Below are positions 12,501 through 23,479 of a stretch of DNA of 64,000 nt, one piece after another. The notes under the pieces are model-generated. The model had not been told where the DNA came from. It worked only from the letters and a program-made list of their open reading frames with translations, and did not search any database. How positions within the stretch are numbered: position 1 is the stretch's first letter; each line of letters starts with the position of its first letter. This DNA is from Sporobolomyces roseus. Lineage: Eukaryota; Basidiomycota; Microbotryomycetes; Sporidiobolales; Sporidiobolaceae. Where the stretch lies: the NCBI GenBank assembly GCA_016617785.1, contig JADILM010000007.1:558001-622000 (forward strand). Reading direction: 5' to 3'. The translations under genes and the position numbers were made by a program.

Positions 12501-12666
12501 CGGCGAGCTCCTCGATAGATACTGATATACTCTTGACATCCACGCTCCCCTATCTCGTCAATAGAGGTCAGTCCTGAAGCGTAGAGAGGACAAGGGAGGA
12601 ATTCACCTTTGACTCCGAAGTCGAGGGGAGAGCGAGAACATCCTTTGCCCACTCCACCGCAGACAT
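9590..12666 (-). CDS. HEAT-repeat protein, HEATR6-like
   Basis: Multi-exon minus-strand gene starting MSAVEWAKDVLALP (ATG 12664-12666) and ending SSVASRLGDGS. I followed the first junctions (S-K|G-S and L-P-Q|) and the last exons. Throughout it shows helical repeats of HEAT/armadillo type: DLSPLLANSSPSIRLQAAGALL, DPSNRIIACSILPHPYL, DEDRAVSQAAYRALGSIL, NGDVSWALANVCDVL, ...KVRIHSASLLAKVVELRQ. The order and style match the eukaryotic HEATR6 family (with the N-terminal DUF4042 region); another HEAT-repeat scaffold is possible. Function in fungi is not established. It begins 81 bp from the TBC gene on the other strand and converges with the ELYS-like gene (168 bp between stops). Confidence 0.5.
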
Positions 12667-12747
12667 GTTGAGCTCAGTAGAGGCTCGTAGACTTCACGAA
12701 CACGATTCCAGAGTAGCGAGTAATGAGGTAGAGGGCAAGGAGGAGAG
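12667..12747. promoter_or_regulatory. Short bidirectional promoter HEATR6-like / TBC gene
   Basis: 81 bp lie between the two divergent ATGs (12666 minus, 12748 plus). If the TBC protein instead starts at the ATG at 12799, the gap is 132 bp. The plus strand is purine-rich (repeated GAGG/AGGAG). Confidence 0.45.
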
Positions 12748-15170
12748 ATGAAACTTTCAGGTTCATCCTTCAACGGACAACAACTCCTTCTCTCCGTGAT
12801 GGCCCAGGAGCTACTGAAGCGTCCTTTGGTACCGACCAGTGCCCAAAGTCAGCCAGAAGCAAGCCCTACGCCCCCCTCGGTGTTTCCTCGTGAATCCCCT
12901 CCTTCATCATCCCAAGCCGATCAACCCGCATCAGGACCACAGGGACGAGCTACGAAGCTGAGAGAAGCGGTAGAAGAAGGAGATGCGAGTGTGCTGAGGG
13001 CAATGGCGAATGAAGCTGGAGGATACGAGACGAATGAATTGAGGAGAATGATATGGTGAGTTCTCGCAACCTCAGTCTGATTGCGCTGGTGAATTGACCA
13101 GCCTCTGTCGCAGGCCAATATTACTCGGATGCGATATCAAGGGGAAGCAGCGGGAGACAGATCACGATTTGACAGTGGAAAACCTCCCTCCTCGAGACGA
13201 CGAACGTCAAGTCAGGCTGGATATCGCTCGAAGCTTGATCAATTATCCAAAAGGTAAGATCACCTTACTATCTGGTGACTCGCAAGTCGACTAATTCGCA
13301 ATTCCTGCAGGTGTGACGGAAAGCGAAAGAGACGTTCTGCGAGAAAGACTCGAAAAGGCGATTCTGACGGTACTGAGAAAGCACCCTGCCCTGCAGTACT
13401 TTCAGGGCTATCACGATGTGAGTTATGAGAACTAAACTTACTTCCTTGCGTTGTACTCATGTTTTACCCGCCTCTCAGATCGTCTCGATTCTCCTCCTCA
13501 CACTGGATGACGACGACTTATTGGCGACGACGACCGAGCAAATGAGTCTGCACCGGATACGAGATAGTATGGGACCTGGTCTCGAGCCTACTCTCGGCTA
13601 TCTCAAGTTTGTTTCAAACTCTGCACTCCGTTCGAGCCGAGCTATTGCTGACATCGCGCAATCTGTTTTCAACAGAATCGTTCATCGACTGATACAGCGC
13701 ATCGATCCAGAGATGTACTCGCTCGTCAACCAAGCAGCTTCGATGCCATTCTTTGCCTTATCCTGGGCGCTCACCCTGTTCAGTCACGATTTATACGAAG
13801 TTGCAGTTATCGCCAGGCTCTTCGATTTCCTGCTCGCTCACAATCCCGCTATGATATCTTATCTCGTCGTCGCGGTAAGCTTACATTCAGGCCTACGAAT
13901 TGGCGATGTACTGATAAGCTCTTCTCGATAGATCCTCCTGACCAAGAAATCAGATCTCGTCGATTGTCTGGCAGAAGAAGACAACGATCCCGCTATGGTT
14001 CACTCCGTCCTCTCTCAACTACCCAACATTATCCTCTCTCCATCTTCCGCTCCACCAGTATCTCCCCCTTCACCCTCCTCGCCATCAGTCAAACCCGACG
14101 ATTACGCTTCCGAAGCAGAAAGCGAACCACTCTTCTCCTCAACCTCAGCTTCAACTTCAACCTTGTCCTTCGACCTCTCATCGTCCACATCCTCCGCTAT
14201 TGACGTCTCAGAATCCCTCATTTCCCTCTCCGAAGCGACATCCCCGATTCTCGCACCGATCTCTACCCTGCGACACCGAAAACCGACTCGAGGTGACCGA
14301 CTCTCGTTTTCGTCCTTCGATTCAGACATCCACGCACTCGACGACTCGATGCTAACTGATCCAGACATCGATAATCCTGCTTTCTCTGCTCTACCCATTC
14401 GACGATCTTCCCCTACTCCATCCCCTCCTACAACACCTCTCAGACGCTCTACCTCTTATTCGACCTCACCAGGGAATGACGAGTTTAAAAGACCTCCTCG
14501 TACGGTTAATGTGGAAGACCTCATAAGATCAGCACTCGAATTATGGGAAACTTATCCGCTCGTTTCGAACTCTGCATCTTCAGTGGTCAGCATCGACGCC
14601 TCGATCACTACGTCGGATGAGAATTCAAGTAACGCACTCGGAGCAGACAAGATCCTTGGTCCAAAAAGTTGTATCTTTACTTATTCAGCTTCTCTCGACG
14701 GATCCCTCTCAGACGTCGAAGCCGAACGAATATGCGCTGAAGGAATCGACATCGTTCATCTCGAAGCGTTACTGCCCGACTCGATCACAGAAGAGGATGA
14801 AGGAGAAGGGGAAGGGGAAGATTATGAAGATGAGGAGGAAGAAGGGTTCGAACTCGTCGGTTCATCCCCTAGTGATCCAAAATCAAAGAGACGGAGGAGG
14901 AGGTCTTCGAAGGTGCCACCGAGTTCGATCAATGGTAGAATCAATTTAGGTCCTCATGGTTGGTTGGTCGTAGGAGGGCTAGCGATTTCGACCGCGGTCG
15001 CCTACTCTGTTTATAATGGGAGAGGGAATGGGACGTTTGCGGGATTGGGGACAGGAGGATTGGGATTGAGGACGGCCGGTGGAACTGCGGGCGTCAAACC
15101 AGCTGATCTGGGAGAAAGCGGGGGAGGAATCTTGAAAAGTTGGGCGAAGGGAGGTTCGACAGAGTTGTAG
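12748..15170 (+). CDS. TBC-domain Rab GTPase-activating protein, TBC1D20/Gyp8 type, tail-anchored
   Basis: Stimulates GTP hydrolysis by an early-secretory Rab (Rab1/Ypt1 in the known family), at the ER/Golgi. Six exons fit: 12748-13055, 13114-13253, 13311-13417, 13479-13606, 13676-13874, 13932-15170, 706 residues. The TBC domain carries the arginine finger in LDIARSL and the glutamine finger in YFQGYHD; FFALSWALTLFSHDL, LFDFLLAHNPAMI and HSVLSQLP are family blocks. A disordered Ser/Thr/acidic insert of about 300 residues follows, then one hydrophobic segment near the C-terminus (WLVVGGLAISTAVAYSVY), matching the C-terminal membrane anchor of TBC1D20. Start may instead be the ATG at 12799 (MAQELLKRP). 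Confidence 0.85.
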
Positions 15171-15356
15171 AATAGATAGCAGTTTTCCTTTCTTTACTTT
15201 TCTTGTTGACATTCTATACTTTCAGTATTTGCAGCGAGTTCGAGTGGTCGTTGCTCTCGCTTTGGAACGACCGATTCGACGAAAGAGTTTAATATGCGAG
15301 GGTAATGGTTACATCTATCTATACTACTGCTTCCTATGCATCCAACTAGCCCCCAC

Positions 15357-15812
15357 TCACAGCTCTTGTCGTCGAAGCTTCGTTCTTGCGTGCGCTTCCT
15401 GAACCTGTGCGGAGCGACGTAGAGGAAGAAGAGTAATCGAAAGATCAGTTTCTCTCTTCGTTCTTCCACGAGTCTAGACGCAACGTACCCTCTGCCTCAA
15501 TTCCATTCCCTTGACTCCCAATCGTTCCGGTTTCATCCTGAACAAGTAAGCGTCCAATCCTCCGACTTTATCAATCGTCCTCAAAGCTCCCGCTGTCACT
15601 TTCAACCTCAACTTCTGTCCCAATGCCTCACTCCACAACGCCTTTGAGTGGACGTTTGGTAACCAGGTTCTACGAGTCTTGTTGTTGAACGTCTCTCCTA
15701 CGTTGTTTCCCGATTGAATGGATCGTCCATCGTAGAGTCCAGTTTGTAATCGTTTCGGGTTGAACGCTGAGCGAGAGGTGTTCTTGAAGAGTGCTAGGGT
15801 AGGCTTGAACAT
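15357..15812 (-). CDS. MRPL24: Mitochondrial large-subunit ribosomal protein bL28m
   Basis: Structural protein of the mitochondrial 54S subunit. Two exons, 15489-15812 and 15357-15404, joined through an 84-nt intron to 123 residues. N-terminus MFKPTLALFKNTSRSAF is a plausible matrix signal; the body shows the bL28 signature: GLYDGRSIQSGNNV, KTRRTWLPNVHSKALWSEAL, LRLKVTAGALRTIDKVGGLDAYL. The second exon encodes only a basic 15-residue tail (VQEAHARTKLRRQEL). Reading past the exon 1 donor gives a quick stop, which supports splicing. Head-to-head with ADE2, 230 bp between starts. Confidence 0.88.
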
Positions 15813-16042
15813 GGTGTTCGGGAGGGTAGAGTGGAGTGAGGAGGGAGACGAGAGGTGAGGAGAGGGAAAGGTGGAATAAGGCTGTGGGGATCTTTGGGGC
15901 TTGATCGATGGGATTGATTCTCTTCTTAGGTCCGCTCGAGGTCGGTAAAGTACACTTTGAGTCTGGTGATGTCGAGGGAGAGGAAAGAGAAACTTTTCTT
16001 GATTCTTCATCAATTCACCTTCTCACCAATACTCAACTAGAA

Positions 16043-18370
16043 ATGGACGATCAAGTCGTAGGTGTACTCGGTAAGCTGACAAGATCCACCTCTGCCTCGA
16101 ATGAACAAGGCAACTGGCGAGGGTGGAGCAGGAAGCGGTGAAAAGTAATCTGTGGAGAAATGCTATCTTTCACAGCAGGTACTGCAAAGGAGGACAAGGG
16201 AATGTAGTGAGGAGTATAATAGAGGTACAGGATAAGGTCGGAATATGTATCACGAACGTTCAAGAGCAAGTTCGCTGACTTCTCTCGTTGACTCTCTTTC
16301 TTTCGCACGAAACTCCTACAGGCGGAGGTCAACTCGGTCGAATGCTCCTTCAAGCTGCTTCTCCCTTATCGATCCCAGTAGTCGTCCTCGACCCCGAAGT
16401 CACCGCCCCAGCGAAACAAGTCTCGTCCCCTCACCTCTTCCCTGTTTCCGCTTCTTCTTCTTCCCCTCTCAAACACCTCGATGGAGCCTTCACCGAAGCT
16501 TCCAAGATCCGAGAACTCGCAAACCAAGTCGATGTCCTCACCGTCGAGATTGAGCACGTCAACGTCGATGCCATTCAAGAAATCGAAACTGAATTCGCTT
16601 CGTCCGGAGGTCGATCTGGAAAGGGAGTCAAGGTCTACCCTGCGTCCTCCATCATCCGCACGATTCAAGACAAATATGCTCAGAAGGTTCATCTTGCGCA
16701 ACGAGGTGTTCCCGTCGCCCCCTTCCTCCCCATCGAAACCGATTCTTCCGCCTCCATCTCCTCTGAGAACCCTTATCAACCCCTCGTCTCCTCCGTACTC
16801 TCCGCCGTCAAGCAGTTCGGTCTCCCCCTCATGCTCAAATCGAGACATCTCGCTTACGACGGCAAAGGCAACTACCTCCTTCGCGAATCCGACGAGAAAT
16901 CGGTCCAAACCGCTCTCGAAGCCCTGATCCCCTCTTCCTCCCTCTCCACATCGACTCGAGCACTCGGAGATCGTCTCTACGCCGAGAAATTCGCTCCATT
17001 CGTCAAAGAGGTTGCAGTCATGGTCGTTCGAGGAGCTTCAGGTGAAACTCGCGCTTATCCAGCTGTCGAGACGATTCATCGGGATTCGGTCTGTCACATC
17101 GTCTACGCTCCTCTGAGACCGCCAACTGGACCGGAATACGGAGTAGGAACGAAACAGAGAGGATTGGATGTAAACGCTCACAAGTCGGTGAACGAGCGAG
17201 CGAAGGAGGATGCTCAGAAGGCAATCGACGCTCTTGGTGAAGGTGCTGTTGGTGTGTTCGGTGTCGAGATGTTCTTGATGGCTGATGGTAAGCTCAATCT
17301 CCCTGACGTCGATTCCGCGTCTCGACTTGGACTGATTTCTCTCTCTTCATCAGGCTCTCTACTGTTGAACGAGATCGCACCTCGACCGCACAACTCTGGA
17401 CACTACACGATCGAAGCTTGCAACCTCTCACAATACACCGCTCACCTCTACGCCATTCTCTCCTTCCCCCTTCCTCCTCTCAACTTCATCCCTCAGTCAG
17501 CTGCTATGCTCAACCTCCTCGGTTACTCCTCGGATGCGAAAGCCGACTTCCTGAAACCTGATGGAGTCGTCGCTCGAGCTGTCCAGATCGGAGCCGCCGT
17601 TCACCTTTACGGTAAAGCGGGATGCAGAAAAGGTCGAAAAATGGGACACATTACAGTCATGGGCAACTCTGACTCTGAAGTCAGATCACAAATTGAAGAA
17701 CTCTGCGAACTCCTCCCTGGTACCTACGCCGACAAACGATCATCGGCACTCGTCACTCCCGAAGCTCCTTTCAACTCCCTCTCTCCCCTCGTCTCGATCG
17801 TGATGGGTTCAGATTCCGATCTGCCAGTCATGAAACCCGCCGCTGCCATCCTCTCCTCCTTCAAGATTCCTTACGAACTCTCGATTGTTTCCGCTCATCG
17901 AACTGTCTTGCGAATGGAGGAATTCGCTCACAAAGCGGCAGGACGAGGAGTTCGAGCGATCATCGCCGGTGCTGGAGGAGCTGCTCATTTGCCTGGAATG
18001 GTCGCTAGTTCGACTACTTTACCTGTCATTGGTGTCCCCGTAAAGGGTAGCGTGTTGGACGGAGTTGACTCGCTTCACTCGATCGTTCAGATGCCCGTGA
18101 GCTCTACCTTTCCCTCTTCCTCTCTTTCACAGTAGGTTTCTGACACATTTTCCTCACCTTCAGCGTGGTATTCCCGTCGCGACTGTCGGAATCAACAACA
18201 GTACAAACGCTGCACTTCTCGCGATCCGGATTCTCGCTACCTCAATCCCAAGCTTACAAGCCGAAATCGAAGGATACGCCGAGAGGCTCGAGGAGGAAGT
18301 CATGGGCAAAGTTGCAAAGTTGGAAGAGATCGGTTGGGATGAATACGTTACCACCGTTCTCAAGAAGTAG
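16043..18370 (+). CDS. ADE2: Phosphoribosylaminoimidazole carboxylase (purine biosynthesis)
   Basis: Converts AIR to CAIR in de novo purine synthesis, cytosolic. Four exons (16043-16070, 16322-17287, 17354-18096, 18164-18370) join in frame to 647 residues. N-terminal PurK-like ATP-grasp half: [60 protein letters not shown]-terminal PurE-like mutase half: [50 protein letters not shown]. The first coding exon is only 28 nt and is followed by an unusually long 250-nt intron. The intron at 17288-17353 is 66 nt, in frame and stop-free, so unspliced mRNA would encode a 22-residue insertion just before the [10 protein letters not shown] block. Confidence 0.95.
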
Positions 18371-18692
18371 ATTTCTTCGCTGTTTTCGAATGATTTAGAT
18401 TAGAACTTGAATCTCAGGGTTATCTCGTGAAACTTCCTGGTTCGAGGCGATGCTTCGAGTTGAGATAGAGATGGGCTCTCGACAAGCAGCAGAGTTGGAA
18501 GCAGGAAGTTTGGCTAGATGAGCTGAATGATAGCATTACGGACTGCGAGAAACGACGAGAGCGAGGAGAGGCGAGGGGTATGCAAAACAAAGACATAGAG
18601 CTATGTGCGAAAGATTGAACGACGTCGAGACAAGAAAGAACGTGGGTAGAGTACAGCAGAGAAATAGGGTATCACAGTCGAAAATTGTCCAT
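18371..18692. other. Convergent intergenic gap
   Basis: Between the stops of ADE2 (+) and the FHA-RING gene (-), 322 bp. No coding signal I trust; presumably two 3' untranslated regions. Confidence 0.6.
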
Positions 18693-21304
18693 TCAAGCAG
18701 ATAATCCAGGTCCATCCTCGACTTTACTTCCACCGACAGATAGTTTCTTGACTCCATCGGAGAGTTCCCTCGTCGTTGTCGGTGAAGCTGGAGTCACAAC
18801 GATTTCCTTCTCCTTTCCTTTTCCCCTCTCCTCGATTCCTGTCCCTCCTTCTGATGACTCTCCTACCGCAGGGGCATTCACGTTCTCCCTACTACTTCCA
18901 GGACCACTTCGTTCAGTCTCTCCATCGTCTGCTTCACCCTCCACGACTTCTCCTTCTAAATCTCGATCCGTCTCTTCTCCTCCACTCCCACTTCCACTCC
19001 TACTCGCCTCGGCACTCGTTCGACTCTCAACGTTGGGTCTCTCGACATGTTCCATCGCTGCATCGAGACTCATTGGAGTGCCGAGAGCTGATCCTCCTCC
19101 TGAAACGGGAACTGTGTGGTGGATATGATGGTTCGCATGATTCATTCCTGAGAGGTGAAGTGCTGAGGAATCCGCGAGAGTAGAGAGGAACATGTTGTTG
19201 GGTGGAGTAGCGGCGTTGGCGAGGGAAGCGTAGAGATCTGAAGGGGATGAAGCGGAGAGATGGGAAGCGGAGAGAGGCATGGGGAGGGGAGTCATCGAGG
19301 TTGAAGGACTCGCTCGTAGTGATTCATGGGCGGGGGAGAACTCCTCGTCCTCTTCTTCCTCCTCCTCGTCGTCGTCATTTTGCACTTCCTCTTCCTCTTC
19401 ATTGACACCTTCGACATGCTCAGTCTCGATGGGAGAAGCGGGAGTTTCAGCGATTGATGGTGCTCGAGACGAAGGTCTAGATCGACCCCGATGAGGAGTG
19501 ACCATAACGCCTGGAGGTAAGCCATCAGGACCTGCGATAGCGATCGCAGAAGATCTTCGAGAGTTTCCTGGTCGTCCACTTCGAATCGATCCTGCTCGAG
19601 ATGCGGGTTCTTCGGTTTCTTCGACTGGTGCCATCGAGGGAGGTTGAGCGAGTTCGGCTTGTGGTTCAGCGGCGGGAGTATTGGTCGATTCGGGTTCTGA
19701 AAGTGACTCTTGGCCAAGGGGAAGTTCGGGAGGATCGATTTCGACGTCGGCTTCGAGATCCGCGTACTGGTAAAAGAAACTCCTTCGTCAGCACGTATTT
19801 TGCGGAGGGGCTGATGGTGAAGCTGGACTGACAGTTCGACACAGAGGACAGCAGAAACCAGGATAGTTTTGTTCGACGAGAGGACGAATACACTTGAAGT
19901 GCGTGACGTGCGAACAAGGAGCGATGAACAAAGCTTGACACACCGTCACCGGGTACAGACAGATACAGCAATCAGTGATTGAAGCTGCAGCTGCCGCTTG
20001 TTGAGCTGCGGTAGGAGGAGGAGCTGGTTTAGTAGCGGTTGAGGAAAGGTGGGACCCGGTGGCGGTCATCGCAGTTCCAGAAGTCGGGGTAGGTTCCATC
20101 GACGATGATCCACCTCCGAGTGCTCGAAGTTGAGCGAGAGCAGCCGTGCTGAGAACCGAGGGGCAGCATCAGCAGGTATTCGATGCCATGGAGAACCCTC
20201 TGTAACTCACTTGAAACTGTTTGCACCTCTTTGCCAAGCTCGATTCAATTCGACCCTCATCTTCACACATCGATAGATCTCTTCCGTTCCACCCTGATAA
20301 TCGACTCCAAGCTGCAAGACGTCTCCATCCTTGAGTGGGAAAGGGCGACTTTCGGTGTTGGGCGCACTCAATCGAATGTGGTTGAGGAAAGTCCCCGAAG
20401 AAGATTTCGTATCCTTGATGAAGAATTTCCCTGAATCATCTGCCCAGATCTCTGCGTGACCCCTCGAAACTACTTTCGATTTGAATGCGACTCTCGCAGG
20501 ATCCGAAGGTGAAGTTCCAGTTTGAGCTTGATGATGGTTTGATCGATCGGTGAATCGTCCTACTTTGACGATGGCGAAGGGAGAGAGATCTCGTTCAATC
20601 GGTTCAAAGTGAAGAGAGCGGGACGATTCGAGATGAGGAACGAGTCGGAGTTTCTGGGCTTCACTCGCTTCTCCTCCGCTGGACGAAGTCGTTCCGGTGA
20701 TACTGACCGATGGAGGTTCACGAACATCACCTCCACTCGAGGTGACAGGTCGAGAACCGGTATTGCTATCTGTACTGTCGAGTCCAACGGTTGGTTGAGG
20801 AGGTTGAGACGAACTTCTCCTTGGTCTCGATCTCGAAGTCGAAGATTCCCCTCCTCCTCCTGTATTGCCCAGGCCCGATCCACCGACACCTGGACCACTC
20901 GAAGATGTACGCTTCGAAAGACTCCTCCTCAATGCTGGAAACCCATAACCCGTTCCCCTCTCTCCTCCATTTGGTGAAGGTGGTTGATCGTTGTTCGATT
21001 GAGGTGAGATAGCTCCTGGACTACGTTGAGCTGACGAAGTCGTCCATCCTCGAGGTCGACGAACGAGGTTTCCCAAAGACAGGCCAAATCCTCTTGAAGA
21101 ACCTAGAGAAGGAGATGAAGGACCTCCTCCGTTGGACCCGCTTCCGCCTGGAGAAGAGGAGAGAATTTGAGAATTGCCCAAATGAGGAGAACGAGGTTGA
21201 GGAGGAGTAGCGATCGGACTAGGTTGTTGTGAAGCAGAGGTAGAAGTGGGAAGTCGAGAAGTTGCAGCTGATTCTCCTTCTGATTGGTTGTTCGTGCTTG
21301 CCAT
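18693..21304 (-). CDS. DMA1: FHA-RING E3 ubiquitin ligase, Dma1/Chfr type
   Basis: Three exons (20211-21304, 19833-20148, 18693-19766) join to 827 residues. After a Ser/Pro-rich N-terminus (starts MASTNNQSEGES) comes an FHA phosphothreonine-binding domain: VKVGRFTDRS, KVVSRGHAEIW, FIKDTKSSSGTFLNHIRL. It is followed by a RING finger with CCICL, CSHVTHFKC and CCPLCRT, arranged C-x2-C ... C-x2-H-x3-H/C ... C-x2-C as in the Dma family. Known members ubiquitinate cell-cycle and septation targets and act in the mitotic checkpoint and spindle positioning. The roughly 350-residue C-terminal tail is disordered with acidic and serine runs, much longer than in the small yeast homologues. Its 5' leader probably contains an intron (about 21442-21500). 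Confidence 0.85.
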
Positions 21305-22138
21305 TCCTGACTATATCTTGGGCGAGTAACCTGTCCAGTACTGTCGATGGTCGAGAGAGAGACAGAGAGTTGAAGGAAAGTCGTGGAGGAGAGGGGAGAG
21401 GAGAAGAAAGGCGGGGAGGCTGCAATCGATTCAGGACCTGCAATCAGCCGACTGGTGAGTAGACAGTACTGAACTGATTCATGGCAAGATCTCGACCGCT
21501 CACCTGTTGTTGTAGGACTTGATTGAAAGCCGTTGGTTGATGCAGGAACTGGAAACGTCAGTCGAGATTCCTGGGGTCCCTAGTTCTGTGGAGAGTTCGT
21601 GTACAAGGTGATCTGTATGTCGTGCTGAGTAGGTGACTGAGATCGGAGCAAGGAGCAAGAAGTGGCTCGAAGTAAGGACTCTTGAATTCCAACGTCAAGA
21701 CAAATTCGAGAATTTCGTTCGCAACCGAGAGCAAGGAATCGTCTCTTCGCAAGGCAGGCTTTGATGCACGCCTCCTCTCTCTCTCGTTCAGCGAGGGCGG
21801 ACTAGCTTTGTCGTCAAGTCTGACGAGGACTTCCATCATCTTGTCCCGACGAGACAAGCGAGAAAAGCCAGAGACGTCGGGTCAGACAAAGCCGCAACTG
21901 CTCTCTGCTTCCCGCATGTACGTCGACCTCGCATACCGTCAGACGCCGTCCCCGTAGATAAGTCGGGTCGGAGCAAGGGAAGTGAGGGGAGAGACGGAGT
22001 TTGACAAGGTGGCATCGCAAAAACTCGAGTCGTGCGTGTCTTCTCTTTGCTCTCAACTACTTCTGACTCGTTACCAAATTGCGAGATGCTGAATGCTTGT
22101 TTTCACTCCTCCTACTACGTTTTCGTCGCTTGAACCAA
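21305..22138. other. Long gap with probable spliced 5' leader and an unresolved open frame
   Basis: 834 bp between the FHA-RING start and the p24 stop, both minus strand. A donor/acceptor pair on the minus strand (CAACAG|gtgagc near 21500 to attgcag| near 21440) looks like a leader intron of the FHA-RING mRNA. Further upstream the minus strand holds an open stretch (about 21558-21857, 99 codons) with a plausible helical block (DSLLSVANEILEFVL), and another open frame overlaps 21814-22056. I cannot join them to a convincing gene; they may be an unrecognised small gene or chance. Confidence 0.35.
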
Positions 22139-23062
22139 TCACCGCCTGTAGAAAGTACAAAATCCGTGGATCAGTTTCTTTTCGCAACAGGGGAGAAGGA
22201 TATCAAGTAAACTGTCTCCGACTTACAGCTTCTTCGACTCGAAGAACAGCCTGAGATGCCGCAATTGCCAAAAGCAAGTAGCGCCCAATGTCACCAATTG
22301 AAACAAACTCCACCAAACCGCTCTCGAATTCGTCTTCTCACTCAATGCGCGAAACTCCGCTTCCCTCTCCCTCTGGAACTGTTGTTCCCTCCTGATGTCT
22401 GCCAATCGACTATTGAGGTCCCTCACTTTCGATGCCAAATCTTTGACATGTTCCCTCTCTCCTTCTTCGTCGACTTTCGCTTCTCCCACTGCAATATCGA
22501 GGTGCATTCGAACTGAGGGGGTCGAGAACCATCCTCCAGTGTAGTTGGAACGGAGACAGATCGTGTGATCCCCAGCTTCGTGAGATGTGAAAGTGAATTT
22601 GCCTTCTGGTAATCCTCGAGTGTTGACTACTTTGTCTCCCGTATCCACTTCCTGTATTAGAAGGGTACAACAAGCTTGATCAGCTCCCTCACGTCAGATC
22701 TGACCATAAACAACAGAGGAGACTTACGGCTACGACTATTTGAATCCCTAACTGGTCGTTGACAATCCAATTCTTGTTTGATTCTTGCCATTCCTCTGCC
22801 TTGTAATGACCTGCAACATTCAATCAAGAAGGATACAAGCAACGAAGAGAGGGCAGCGAATGAATAGAGTCAGTGTTTGCTTCAACACGTATTACGCGAA
22901 ACAAAGAGAGAAAGGAGAGAGGGACGACTCACCAACAACGATCGTGTCTTTCGGTAACTCTTCCAAGAAACACCTGTTCTCTCCCGCATTCAGGTAGAAA
23001 TATAACGCGTTTGAGAATCGTGAGAGACCGAGGAGGATTAGGAGGGAGAGGAGGGGCCGCAT
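22139..23062 (-). CDS. p24 family cargo receptor (TMED4/9, Erp1-like alpha class)
   Basis: Type I membrane protein cycling in COPI/COPII vesicles between ER and Golgi. Starts MRPLLSLLILLGLSRFSNA, a clear signal peptide, then a GOLD domain with the paired cysteines (ENRCFLEELP and ICLRSNYTGGW), a coiled coil (about VKDLASKVRDLNSRLADIRREQ), and a membrane segment (WSLFQLVTLGATCFWQL) followed by the cytosolic tail LRHLRLFFESKK-. Read without a final splice the tail ends KKL at 22223. A good donor (gtaagt at 22226-22221) and acceptor (ctacag ending at 22146), with a CTGAT branch site, would join to a tiny last exon giving KKLR and a stop at 22139, a proper KKxx retrieval signal. I chose the spliced end. 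About 213 residues, normal for p24. Confidence 0.88.
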
Positions 23063-23479
23063 CTTCGAGAGGAAGCGAGTGAAGGCGAAGAGAAGGGCAG
23101 CTACTTGATCTATTGGCTCTTGGTAATCGTAAGCGGGTATCGAGAAAGTTCCGGATGCTGTTGTGAGGTTTGATCGAAGTGGAGGAAACTAAAGAATAAT
23201 TTCGCAACTTCGCTTGACAACATTCGCTCATTTCGCTGTCAAGCTTGGAGTAGGTGATGATACTCTCAAGTCCCTCCCGCAGAGTTTTCCGACGTCTTCA
23301 ATTTGGAGGAAAGACTCGGAAAAATTTAAATCTCGCAAACAATTCGCAGTGTCTTCTGCGTCTCCTCAATCCCGTCTCTGCAAGCGTGATCAAGCATTGT
23401 CGAGGAAGATCACAATGTCGAGATTTGCACTCTTTGCGTAATATGGCAACAATAGATGGATAATATAGGTGTGGGAATT
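23063..23479. other. Gap between p24 start and separase stop
   Basis: 417 bp serving as the p24 promoter/leader and the separase 3' end. Contains one TTCGCAA (23201-23207) about 140 bp before the p24 ATG and several related TTCGC and TCGCAA fragments (23221-23345). No gene seen. Confidence 0.5.
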
